From Verrucomicrobiota bacterium (lineage in GTDB: Bacteria; Verrucomicrobiota; Verrucomicrobiia; Opitutales; Opitutaceae): DNA of 20,957 nucleotides. The stretch is from NCBI GenBank assembly GCA_023446735.1, contig JAEXPQ010000006.1:1-20957 (forward strand), written 5' to 3'. Of the stretch, positions 7,485 through 15,658 are shown one piece after another. The translations under genes were made by a program, and so were the position numbers. Position 1 is the stretch's first letter. The number at the start of each line of letters is the position of its first letter. The notes below the pieces were generated by a model, which had not been told where the DNA came from, did not search any database, and saw nothing but the letters and a program-made list of their open reading frames with translations.

Positions 7485-9401
7485 ATGCGCACCAAGGTCA
7501 CCCTCGTTCTGCTTTTCCTGAACGTCGCGCTTTTCTTCTACATCTTCCAGTTCGTCGGTATCAAACCGCCGCCGGCCGTCACCCAGCGGCCCCTGCCCAG
7601 CCAAGTCGCCGCCCTGGACCGCATCGAGATCCAACGCGCCGACCAGCCGGACCCGATCGTCCTCGAACAACGCGGCGACACCTGGTACCTCGGCGCGCCC
7701 TACCACTGGCCCGCCGACCGCAACGCCATCGACCGGCTCCGCAACGAGCTCATCCTGCTCAAGAGCGAGACCAGTTTCGCCGTCGCGAACCTGGCCGACA
7801 CCGGCCAGAAGCTCGCCGACTACGGCCTCGATCCCGCCGCGATCGTCCTGCGGCTCGGTGTGGGGGACGAACGCTTCGACCTCAAGATCGGCACCGCCAC
7901 CCAGGTGCAGAACCGCCTGTACGTGCTCGACCCCGAGGCCACCCGTATCCACGTCGTCAGCCGCAGCCTGGTCGAGGCCCTGCAGCTCGGCCCCGACGCG
8001 CTCCGCGACACCACCCTCGTCGACATTCCGGTCTTCGAGGCGCGCTCGCTCGCCGTCCACCTTCCATCCCCCGGCAATCTCCGCGTGCGCCTCGCGCGCA
8101 CGGCCCAGCGCTGGATGCTCGAGTCCCCGATCCAGACCCGGGCGGACAAGAACGCCGTGGAACTCGCCCTGAGCTTCATCCACGAACTGCGCGTCTCCAA
8201 ATTTCTCGACCACGCCACCGAGCTGCGCGCCACCGGTCTCGACAATCCCACGCTGCGCCTCACCGTCGAAGGCAACCAGCGCCGCACCATCCTCCTGCTC
8301 GGCGCGCCCGTCTCCACCGAACCGCGCCCCGGCGCCACCCGCGCGGAGACCGAATTCTACGCCAAGCTGGAGGAACGCGAAGCCCTCTTCACCGTCACCG
8401 TGCCGGACCTGCTGCTCGACACCCTGCGCAACGCCCAGACCGAGCTGCGCGAACGCCGGCTGCTCGATGTCGATCCGGCCCGGTTGAGCGCCATCACCAT
8501 CCGCGCCCCCGGCCAACCCGAGGTGACCCTGCAACGGCTCGAAACCGGCACCTGGCAGGTGCTCGCCCGCCAAGGCACCGAGGCGCCCCAACCCCAGCCG
8601 GCCGATCCCGGGATCCTCACCCGCCTGGTCGACCAGCTGGCAAAATTGCGCGCGACCAGCTTCCACAGCGACGCCCCGTTCCCGGCCGACCTCGAACAGT
8701 GGGGTTTCAACCGCCCCGAACGCGAAGTCGTCCTCGACCTCGCCGCCGAGGCCGGCGGTCCCGCGACCACCGAAACCCTCCAGCTCGGCGTGACCACCAC
8801 CGATCCGGTCCATCCCGCCACGTTCGCCCGCCTGGCGGAAAGCCAGTTTGTCTACCAGGTCGACGCCACGATCCTGCAGGAGATCCCCGTCTTGGCGCGG
8901 CACTACCGCCAACGCACCCTCCGCGAGCTGCCCCCGGGCGCGCGGATCACCGGCGTCACGCTGCGCCGCCTCGCCGACGACTCGGTCGTCTTCGCCCGCG
9001 ATCTCGCCGCCGGACAGACGTGGGAAACCGCCCTCGCCGCGGAACCGGCGACCGTGCAGGCGGCCACGCAGCAATTGCTCGCCGAGCTGCGCACCCTGCG
9101 CGCGCGGGATTTCGAGCAGGACACATTCACCGCGGCCATCACCGCCAACGGCGAGTCCCGCCCGTGGGCCTACCGGCTGGACCTCACGCTCGCGCTCAGC
9201 GGCGCCGGCGAGGCCGAACGCACCGCCACCTCCACGCTCATGCTCGGCGAACGCCAGGGCGGCTCGACGCTCCTCGTCGGCTCGGCCGAGTTCAACTGCA
9301 CCTTCCACGCGACCCAGCCGTTACTCGACGCGCTCTTCACCCTAGCCTTCGGAAGCCGCGATCCGGGGCCGCCGCCGGCCGCACCGGTTCCGCCCTCCTG
9401 A
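7485..9401 (+). CDS. DUF4340 family membrane-anchored protein with four internal repeats
   Basis: The 638-residue product has an N-terminal signal anchor (VTLVLLFLNVALFFYIFQFVG) and a long extracytoplasmic region. DUF4340 proteins regularly follow gldG-like genes, as here. I see about four divergent copies of one ~95-residue module starting near residues 44, 184, 334 and 486. Each reads roughly as I-x-I, V-x-L-x-R, G-x-W, a helix with L-x-x-L-x-x-L, then (in three copies) a GLD-x-P or WGFNRP turn, and a strand ending in LG. The repeats suggest a rod-like periplasmic protein that could bridge the transporter to the wall or outer membrane. That role is inference. The C-terminal tail is Pro-rich. 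The next gene starts 14 bases after its stop. Confidence 0.85.
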   Translation: MRTKVTLVLLFLNVALFFYIFQFVGIKPPPAVTQRPLPSQVAALDRIEIQRADQPDPIVLEQRGDTWYLGAPYHWPADRNAIDRLRNELILLKSETSFAVANLADTGQKLADYGLDPAAIVLRLGVGDERFDLKIGTATQVQNRLYVLDPEATRIHVVSRSLVEALQLGPDALRDTTLVDIPVFEARSLAVHLPSPGNLRVRLARTAQRWMLESPIQTRADKNAVELALSFIHELRVSKFLDHATELRATGLDNPTLRLTVEGNQRRTILLLGAPVSTEPRPGATRAETEFYAKLEEREALFTVTVPDLLLDTLRNAQTELRERRLLDVDPARLSAITIRAPGQPEVTLQRLETGTWQVLARQGTEAPQPQPADPGILTRLVDQLAKLRATSFHSDAPFPADLEQWGFNRPEREVVLDLAAEAGGPATTETLQLGVTTTDPVHPATFARLAESQFVYQVDATILQEIPVLARHYRQRTLRELPPGARITGVTLRRLADDSVVFARDLAAGQTWETALAAEPATVQAATQQLLAELRTLRARDFEQDTFTAAITANGESRPWAYRLDLTLALSGAGEAERTATSTLMLGERQGGSTLLVGSAEFNCTFHATQPLLDALFTLAFGSRDPGPPPAAPVPPS

Positions 9402-9415
9402 GCGCCCGTCCCCCC

Positions 9416-11776
9416 ATGCCCCCGCTTCCGCACAGTCCGCCCGTCGCCCCCGGCACTGTCCGCCGGATACTCGCCATCGGGCGCCTGTGGGTCTTGTTGC
9501 TCGGGCTTCTGCCGTACCGAGGCTTCGCTGAACCACCAGCCCCGCCCACGCCGGAGATCCTCATCATCAACTCGTACGCGCCCGGCTACGAGTGGAGTGA
9601 CGACGAACTTGCCGGCCTGCTGCGCACCCTGCGCACCCGGTACTCCGACATCGAGCCCGTCATCCAGCACCTCGATTTCAAGCGCTTCCCCAACCCCGCC
9701 CGCGAGGTCCATCTGCTCGAGGACCTGAAGTCCAAGTGTCACGAACGTCCGCCCTCGCTCGTGGTCACGCTCGACGATTTCGCCTTCGAGTTCGCGCTGC
9801 GGCACCGCGCGACCATCGGCGCCGACATCCCTCTGGTCTTCGGCGGGCTCAATCGTTTCACGCCCGATCTGCTCGCGGAGCGGACCAACATCACCGGCGT
9901 ATCCGAGGAGAGCGACTTCTCCGGCACCTTCCGGCTGATCGCCAGCCTCGTACCCAAGGCGAAGCGCATCCTTGTCATCGGCAACCAGACCCCGAGCAGC
10001 ATCGGCAAGAGGATGTCGCTTGAGGCCGTGCTCCCGCTGTACCGCGAGCGCTACGAATTCGGCTTCTTCGAGGACTGGACCAATGAGCAGCTGTTCGACC
10101 GCCTCGCCACCCTGCCCGCCGACACCGTCGGCCTGATCCTGGACGTCACCCGCGACTCCGCCGGCACCTACAACTACAACAACTCCGCCTTCAGCAAGAC
10201 CCTGGCCACCCGAGCCAGCGTGCCCGTCTTCATCACCGCCCGACCGCCCGGTCCGAGCGACTGGAGCGTCGAACCGTGGGACGGCATCGGCGGCGGCCTC
10301 GTCGTCGCCGACCTGCACGGCGCCACCGTCGGCCAACTCGCCCTGCGGGTCCTCGCCGGGGAACGCGCCGATGCGATCCCCGTCGTGCGCCACTCGCCCG
10401 AGCGTCTCGAGGTCAACTATCCCCAGCTCCGGCGCTACGGTCTCTCGCTGCGGGACCTGCCCCCGGGCACGTCCGTCGTCAACGCACCGGTCGATTTCTA
10501 CCGCATCTACCGCGGCCATCTGATCGTCGCCGCCTCGGTCTTCGTCGCCCTGTGCGCGATCATCGTCGCCCTGCTCGTCACCATCGTCCAACGTCGCCGC
10601 GCCGAGCGCACGCTTCGCCAGACGGAGGAGAAGCTGCGCTCCGCCCAGAAGATGGAGGCTGTCGGCCGCCTCGCCGGCGGCATCGCGCACGATTTCAACA
10701 ACATCCTCCAGGTGGTCCAGAGCCACGCGGCCTTCCTGCAGGAGACCACCACGCTGACCGGGGAGCAACGCGAGGATGTGGAGATGGTGCTCGGGGCCGC
10801 TCAGCGGGCCGCGCAGCTCACCCGACAGCTCCTGGTCTTCAGCCGCCGGCAGGCGCTCAATCCGGAACCGCTCGACCCGAACGAACTCATCACCGAGTTC
10901 GCGCGCATGCTCCGGCGCGTGCTCGGCGAACACATCGCGCTCGTCACCGTCCCCCTCGCGAACCCTGTCATCCTGGTCGCCGACAAGGGCCAGATCGAGC
11001 AGGTCCTGCTCAACCTCTGCCTCAACGCCCGCGATGCGATGCCCGGCGGCGGGCGCATCGAGATCTCCCTCGAAACCGTCGAGGTCGCCCCGGAGGACTG
11101 CGGGCCGAAGTCAGAACTGAAACCCGGGCCCCATTTGCTGCTGAAAGTCTCCGACAACGGATGCGGCATGCCGCGAGCCGTGCTCGACCGCATTTTCGAG
11201 CCGTTCTTCACCACCAAGGAAGCCGGCCAGGGCACCGGACTCGGCCTCTCCGTCGTGTACGGGATCGTCCGCCAGCATTTCGGCGCCATCTCCGTGTACA
11301 GCGAGGTCGGCAGCGGTACGGTGTTCCGGATCACGCTGCCGCTCTCCGCCGAGGAACAGCCGGTGGCGCCGAAGGCCGCACCGCCGCCGATCCCCACCGG
11401 CCACGGCGCGATCCTCCTGGCCGAGGACGACCCGGCGGTGCGCGCCATCGCCGTGCGCATCCTCGCGGCAAACGGTTTCGAGGTCGTCGTCGCCGCCGAC
11501 GGGGAGGAGGCGATCGCTCTGGCGGAGAGACACGCCGCGCGCCTGCGTCTCGCCATTCTGGATGTGCTGATGCCCAAACGCACGGGGCGCGAGGTGCACG
11601 ACTTCCTCCGGCAACGGCTGCCCGCCTTGCCCGTGCTCTTCTGCAGCGGCTACACCGCCGAGATGTTGCCGCCCGGCGCGATGCCCGTCGCCGGGGTCGC
11701 CTTGCTCAACAAGCCCTACCCCGCCCAGGAGCTGCTCGCGACGGTGCACCGGCTGCTTGGGACCGCCCGGGCCTGA
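9416..11776 (+). CDS. Hybrid sensor histidine kinase with periplasmic ABC substrate-binding-type sensor domain
   Basis: This 786-residue protein has, in order, a signal/anchor region (about 17-41), a periplasmic domain resembling the ABC_sub_bind family (from PEILIINSYAPGYEW, about 46-340) and one transmembrane helix (HLIVAASVFVALCAIIVALL, near 364-385). A HisKA domain with IAHDFNN follows, with phospho-acceptor His425. Next come an HATPase domain (N-box NLCLNARDAM from 533, DNGCGMP, GTGLGLS) and a C-terminal receiver with acidic pocket EDD at 670-672 and phospho-acceptor Asp716 in LDVLMP. It should sense a small solute outside and phosphorylate its own receiver. No Hpt or DNA-binding output is attached or encoded nearby. 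I chose the ATG at 9416; the frame is open far upstream but overlaps the DUF4340 gene. It is probably cotranscribed with the ABC block. Confidence 0.93.
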   Translation: MPPLPHSPPVAPGTVRRILAIGRLWVLLLGLLPYRGFAEPPAPPTPEILIINSYAPGYEWSDDELAGLLRTLRTRYSDIEPVIQHLDFKRFPNPAREVHLLEDLKSKCHERPPSLVVTLDDFAFEFALRHRATIGADIPLVFGGLNRFTPDLLAERTNITGVSEESDFSGTFRLIASLVPKAKRILVIGNQTPSSIGKRMSLEAVLPLYRERYEFGFFEDWTNEQLFDRLATLPADTVGLILDVTRDSAGTYNYNNSAFSKTLATRASVPVFITARPPGPSDWSVEPWDGIGGGLVVADLHGATVGQLALRVLAGERADAIPVVRHSPERLEVNYPQLRRYGLSLRDLPPGTSVVNAPVDFYRIYRGHLIVAASVFVALCAIIVALLVTIVQRRRAERTLRQTEEKLRSAQKMEAVGRLAGGIAHDFNNILQVVQSHAAFLQETTTLTGEQREDVEMVLGAAQRAAQLTRQLLVFSRRQALNPEPLDPNELITEFARMLRRVLGEHIALVTVPLANPVILVADKGQIEQVLLNLCLNARDAMPGGGRIEISLETVEVAPEDCGPKSELKPGPHLLLKVSDNGCGMPRAVLDRIFEPFFTTKEAGQGTGLGLSVVYGIVRQHFGAISVYSEVGSGTVFRITLPLSAEEQPVAPKAAPPPIPTGHGAILLAEDDPAVRAIAVRILAANGFEVVVAADGEEAIALAERHAARLRLAILDVLMPKRTGREVHDFLRQRLPALPVLFCSGYTAEMLPPGAMPVAGVALLNKPYPAQELLATVHRLLGTARA

Positions 11777-11788
11777 AGACGCCCCGGT

Positions 11789-11823
11789 CCGGGAGGCGGG
11801 CCCGCGCGCGAGGGGCCGCCCGG
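11789..11823. terminator. GC-rich imperfect inverted repeat between convergent genes
   Basis: The 73-base gap between the converging kinase and amidase genes contains CCGGGAGGCGGGCCC facing GGGGCCGCCCGG. They form an imperfect stem. There is no T-run, so a termination role rests mostly on location. Confidence 0.25.
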
Positions 11824-11849
11824 TGCGCGCGGACAGGCCGCACGGGGTG

Positions 11850-12851
11850 TCACTTCCGCGCGCCAGCCAGCGCCGTCCGGTAGTCGTCGATACCGGCGGC
11901 GATCGCCTTGGCGAGCTGCTGGCGCCAGTCCGGCGAGCCGATCTTCCGGGCTTCCGCCTCGTTGGAAAGATAGCCGCCCTCGACCAGCAGCCCGGGGCAT
12001 TCCAGATCCCGCAGCACCGCGAAGCGCGCCCGCTTGAGCCCCCGGTCGCTCGTCTGCAATGCGCGGACCATGTTGCGGTGCACGTGGAAGCCCAGCACCG
12101 CGTTCCACGCATCGTCGCCATTTCCCGGATGGCGAACCTTGTCGTCCGGCATCCGCTTCTCGCTGCTGGTGGAGCGCTGGTGCTGCGGCGTCAGGATGTA
12201 GGTCTCGGTCCCCGCGACCGTGCGGTTGTCGAGGGCGTTGAAATGGATGCTGATGAACAGGTCGGCCTTCACCTTGTTCGCGTGGGCGGGCCGCAGCGGC
12301 AGCGGGATGAACGTGTCCTTGCGGCGCGTCAGCAGCACCTTGTACCCCGCGGCCTTGAGCAACCGCTCCAGCCGGAGCGCGACATCGAGCGCCATCGCCT
12401 TCTCGCGCAGCTTGAGCTTCGCGTTGGTCGCGCCGTCGTCCTTGCCGCCATGTCCCGGGTCGAGCACGATCGTGCGCAACGCGGGCACCGGCCCGGGCAC
12501 GCTCCGCGGCTCGACGATCGGGCGCAGCAACCGGTCCCGGTCAATCCGGCTCACATAGAGCGTGCGGCGGTTCAGGACTGCGGGCTCACCCATGAAGACG
12601 CGGACCCCGTCGAGCACGAGATCCCGGCTGTCGACCTCCAGTTCAATCCGGGTGTCCCGATCGGCCAGCAACAGCCGGCGTTGCGGCACCAGCCAAGAGT
12701 CCTTCAGGGCGGAACGAGGCGCGATCGTCTCGGCCGCCACGTACTCGGTGTCGTAGAGGCGCTCGACCTCCGGCGCCGCCGGCAGGAAGCCGGCGCACCA
12801 CAGAACGGACAGGCACCCGACGACCCGGCGGCCGAGAAGAGTGCGTGCCAT
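11850..12851 (-). CDS. N-acetylmuramoyl-L-alanine amidase (Amidase_3)
   Basis: The 333-residue secreted zinc amidase cleaves the bond between MurNAc and the stem peptide of peptidoglycan. A signal peptide covers about residues 1-26 (VVGCLSVLWCAGFLPAA). An N-terminal ~95-residue region of unknown type precedes the catalytic domain (about 126-330). Zinc ligands and catalytic residues are visible: His134 in LDPGHGGKDDG, Glu150 in LREKA, His203 in FISIHFNA and Glu291 in LLVEGGYLSN. The LTRRKDTFIPLPLR and ANKVKADLF motifs also fit. The start lies 9 bases after the infC stop, so the two genes are probably cotranscribed. The role is likely daughter-cell separation or wall turnover. Confidence 0.93.
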   Translation of the reverse strand: MARTLLGRRVVGCLSVLWCAGFLPAAPEVERLYDTEYVAAETIAPRSALKDSWLVPQRRLLLADRDTRIELEVDSRDLVLDGVRVFMGEPAVLNRRTLYVSRIDRDRLLRPIVEPRSVPGPVPALRTIVLDPGHGGKDDGATNAKLKLREKAMALDVALRLERLLKAAGYKVLLTRRKDTFIPLPLRPAHANKVKADLFISIHFNALDNRTVAGTETYILTPQHQRSTSSEKRMPDDKVRHPGNGDDAWNAVLGFHVHRNMVRALQTSDRGLKRARFAVLRDLECPGLLVEGGYLSNEAEARKIGSPDWRQQLAKAIAAGIDDYRTALAGARK

Positions 12852-12860
12852 GGAGCTCGA

Positions 12861-13550
12861 TCAGTCCTCCGCGGATTGCGCCGCGGGGGCCGGCTTCGGA
12901 GCCGTGCCCTCGGTGTTGAGGCGCAACTTCCGCTTGTTGGCCGGAAGCGGCGAGACCATCACCATGATATTCCGGCCGGCGAGCTTGGGCTGGGAATCCG
13001 GGTGGCCGACGGACGAGAGCTCGGCGAGGGCCTTGTTCATCACGTCGAAACCGATCTCGGTGTGGGCCATCTCGCGGCCGCGGAACTTGAGGCGCATCTT
13101 CACCTTGTTGCCCTCGTGGAGGAACTCCTCGGCGTGGCGCAGCTTGGTGAGGAGGTCGTGCGGATCGATGCGGGCGGTGAGCTCGATCTCCTTGATCTTC
13201 GTCGCGCCGCTCTTCGAGGATTTCGTCTTCTTGTTCTCCTCGTAGATGTACTTGCCGAAATCCAGGATACGGCACACCGGCGGGGTGGCGTTCGGCGCCA
13301 CCTCGACGAGGTCGAGCCCGATCTGCTGGGCCAGCTTGTAGGCCTGATCCGAAGACATCACCCCCAGCTGCTTGCCCTCGGGATCGATCACGCGCACCTG
13401 GGCGGCCTTGATGCGAAGATTCCGCCGGATGTGGGCGTAGGGGTCGTTGTTGCGACCGCGTTGTTGATAGCCCGGCCGCTGCGGGCCGCTGCTGCTGTTG
13501 CCACTGCTGCTGCCCGGATTGGAACCGGCGAAGGAAGGAGGTTTCTGCAT
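12861..13550 (-). CDS. infC: Translation initiation factor IF-3
   Basis: The 229-residue protein has both IF-3 domains. The N-domain includes VRVIDPEGKQLGVM, GLDLVEVAPNATPPVCRILDFGKY; the linker is lysine-rich (NKKTKSSKSG); the C-domain includes EIELTARIDPHDLLTKL, FLHEGNKVKMRLKFRGREM and GRNIMVMVSP. IF-3 binds the 30S subunit, prevents premature 50S joining and checks initiator tRNA and start codon. The protein is longer than the usual ~180 residues. It carries a ~45-residue Ser/Gly/Gln/Arg-rich N-terminal extension and an Ala/Pro-rich acidic tail. I chose the ATG at 13550; a TTG directly upstream (13553) is possible. The common AUU autoregulatory start is not evident. rpmI and rplT do not follow; an amidase gene does. 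Confidence 0.95.
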   Translation of the reverse strand: MQKPPSFAGSNPGSSSGNSSSGPQRPGYQQRGRNNDPYAHIRRNLRIKAAQVRVIDPEGKQLGVMSSDQAYKLAQQIGLDLVEVAPNATPPVCRILDFGKYIYEENKKTKSSKSGATKIKEIELTARIDPHDLLTKLRHAEEFLHEGNKVKMRLKFRGREMAHTEIGFDVMNKALAELSSVGHPDSQPKLAGRNIMVMVSPLPANKRKLRLNTEGTAPKPAPAAQSAED

Positions 13551-13735
13551 CAACTAGTCGGATTTGGTCTGCGGAGCGGAAGGTGTGGGCGTCTGTTTGC
13601 CCGGTCCCTCCGGCGGTTTCAACCCATTTCTGGCCAAGCCGTTGCCGCGGAGCCCGGAGTCGGCAGACGCCCGCCGCGCGCGGGCACCGCCCTCCCCGGC
13701 CTGCCGCGCCCCCGATCGAGCGGGCGACGGTCGGT

Positions 13736-14440
13736 TCAGCCGCGCAACTCCTGCGCCCGATAGAACCCGCCGCCGGGCGTGCCGTCCGGCACGAGCACCG
13801 GCACCAGCGCGCCGGGCAGCACGGTCGACGGATCGTTCGGCGCCTGCGGCCCGCCCAGATCGGTCCGCAGCCAGCCCGGATCGAGACGCGAGACGATCAC
13901 GCCGCTGCCCCGCAGCTCGGCGGCGAGGTCGTCCGTGAACTTGTCGAGGGCCCACTTGCTCGCGCCGTACGCGGCGAGCTGCGGCGTCTTGTCGATTCCG
14001 GAGGTGACGTTGACGATGCGCCCCCAGCCGCGCTCCCGCATCACCGGCACCAGCCGCGCGCACAGGCGCACCACCGCGATCACGTTGACCTGGAAGCTCC
14101 ACGCCCAGTCGGCGACCTGGTGGTGCTCGATCCGCTCGCGCCACGGGTGCATGACGGCGGCGTTGTTGTAGAGGATGTCGACCCCGCCGAGCTCGAGCGC
14201 GCGATCCGCCAACCGCTCGACCTGGGCCGGATCGGCCAGTTCGCCGGCGAGGACGAACGCCTCGGCGCCGGCCGCGCGCACTGTCGCCAACGTTTCGGCA
14301 CACGCCGCCTCGCTGCGCGCGTGCAGCAGCAGCCGGGCGCCTTCCCGGGCGAGGGCCCCGGCGACGAGTCGGCCCACGCCGCGGCTGGCGCCAGTGACGA
14401 GGGCGGTCTTCCCCTGGATCGATACGGTGGATGCGTTCAT
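13736..14440 (-). CDS. Short-chain dehydrogenase/reductase (SDR)
   Basis: The 234-residue protein is a classical SDR oxidoreductase. The nucleotide-binding motif TGASRGVG occupies residues 16-23, NNAA follows strand 4 at 92-95, and the catalytic set is Ser147 (NVTSG), Tyr158 and Lys162 in YGASK. An Arg at 42 after the second strand (LLLHAR) suggests NADP(H) preference, which is inference. The substrate cannot be told from sequence. I chose the ATG at 14440, which gives a standard N-terminus (STVSIQGKTALVTG); an in-frame start 39 bases upstream would add an unlikely extension. The gene lies 185 bases upstream of infC in the same direction. Confidence 0.9.
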   Translation of the reverse strand: MNASTVSIQGKTALVTGASRGVGRLVAGALAREGARLLLHARSEAACAETLATVRAAGAEAFVLAGELADPAQVERLADRALELGGVDILYNNAAVMHPWRERIEHHQVADWAWSFQVNVIAVVRLCARLVPVMRERGWGRIVNVTSGIDKTPQLAAYGASKWALDKFTDDLAAELRGSGVIVSRLDPGWLRTDLGGPQAPNDPSTVLPGALVPVLVPDGTPGGGFYRAQELRG

Positions 14441-14533
14441 GGTGCCGGCGGATTGAGCGCCGCTCGCGCCCCGTTTCAATCCCCGGGGCCCCGCCGGCGG
14501 AACCTGCCACCGCGCTTTAACGCATCGCGCCCT

Positions 14534-15568
14534 TCACCCGCCGCGCACCAGCCGCCGCAGCGCGCGCGCCTTCACGAGCAGGTCCTTCAGCACCGCGGGC
14601 GTGACGGCCTGCTTGGGATCGTCGCCGATACCGTGGCTGGGCGCGATGTGGCACTCCAGGCACAGCCCGTCGGCCCCGTACGCCACGGCCGCCAGCGCCG
14701 CCGCCGGCACGTAGCTGGCGCGGCCGACGGAGTGCGACGGGTCCACGACCACCGGCGCCCACGTGCGCTCCTTGAGCAGCGGCACGATGCACTCGTCGGG
14801 ATGGTTGCGATACCCGTCGGGCGCCGGGGAGGTGCCGCGCGGGCAGAGGATCACGTTGGGATTGCCGAAGCTGACGATGTACTCGGCGGCCGAGATGAAC
14901 TCGGCGATCGGCCCCATGTGCAGGCTGCGTTTCAGGAGCACCGCCGTGTCGCGCCCGGCGATGGCCCGGCCGATCTGCTGGAGCAGCGAGTAGTTGAGGG
15001 CGTTGCGGGCGCCGACCTGGATCGTGTGCACCCCGGCCTCGAGCGCCAGGCGGAGCTGGTGCTCGTCCATCACCTCGGCGTCGACCGGCAGGCCGGTGCG
15101 ACGCGAGGCCTCCATCAGGATCTCCAGCGACTTGTCGTCGCCTTGGAACGAGTACGGATTGGTGCGCGGCTTCCACACGCCGCCGCGCAACGCGTCCGCC
15201 CCGGCCTCCTTCACCGCGGCCGCGGTCTCGTAGAAGTAGTTCGGATTGCGCGGGTCGATCGTGCACTGCCCGGCGATCACGAAAAGCCCCTCGCCCAGCG
15301 TCGCGCCGCCGAGCCGGATCTTGTGGCTGGCGAGGTCGGACCGCGCATCCATCAGCTTGAACGGCGACTGGATCCGGTCGACGCGATCGACGTAGTCGAG
15401 GCCCTCGAGGCGGTTGATCATCAACTCGTGGCGCTCGTCGCCCACGATCGCGTAGATCGAACGCAGGGCGCCGATGATCGGCTGGATCCGGCAGCCGAAT
15501 TCGCCGACGACGGCGGTGACCTCGGTCAGTTGCGCGGGAGTGAACTCTTTGCCTTTGGGTAGGATCAT
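14534..15568 (-). CDS. aroF: 3-deoxy-7-phosphoheptulonate (DAHP) synthase, AroA-I-beta type, divergent
   Basis: The 344-residue protein has an N-terminal ferredoxin-like regulatory domain (about 1-75) and the DAHP synthase barrel, as in the Thermotoga maritima enzyme. It would condense PEP with erythrose 4-phosphate, the first step of the shikimate pathway. Expected metal ligands are present: Cys102, His279 (DPSHS), Glu305 and Asp316. KPRTNPYSFQG (Lys133) and QVGARN are also intact. Two usually conserved spots differ: AGPCS is AGQCT (Gln101), and ILCERG is ILCPRG (Pro243). I chose the ATG at 15568, giving MILPKGKEF; the upstream in-frame start adds 12 odd residues. It could be a divergent DAHP synthase or a related aldolase with a shifted role. 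Confidence 0.85.
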   Translation of the reverse strand: MILPKGKEFTPAQLTEVTAVVGEFGCRIQPIIGALRSIYAIVGDERHELMINRLEGLDYVDRVDRIQSPFKLMDARSDLASHKIRLGGATLGEGLFVIAGQCTIDPRNPNYFYETAAAVKEAGADALRGGVWKPRTNPYSFQGDDKSLEILMEASRRTGLPVDAEVMDEHQLRLALEAGVHTIQVGARNALNYSLLQQIGRAIAGRDTAVLLKRSLHMGPIAEFISAAEYIVSFGNPNVILCPRGTSPAPDGYRNHPDECIVPLLKERTWAPVVVDPSHSVGRASYVPAAALAAVAYGADGLCLECHIAPSHGIGDDPKQAVTPAVLKDLLVKARALRRLVRGG

Positions 15569-15658
15569 GGGAACAGGAACGGGGCGGCCACCATCGCCGC
15601 CCACCGGGAAAACGCCATGGCGAAAACGGGGCCGCTCGTTCCGTTTCTCGGGCCCCGC

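Noticed and set aside
7416..9308. Long - strand open frame opposite the DUF4340 gene
   Set aside because: Same artefact: no recognisable motif, whereas the + strand has a signal anchor and repeated modules.
9170..10933. Long - strand open frame opposite the hybrid kinase
   Set aside because: Antisense to conserved HisKA and binding-protein motifs; its composition is that of a codon shadow.
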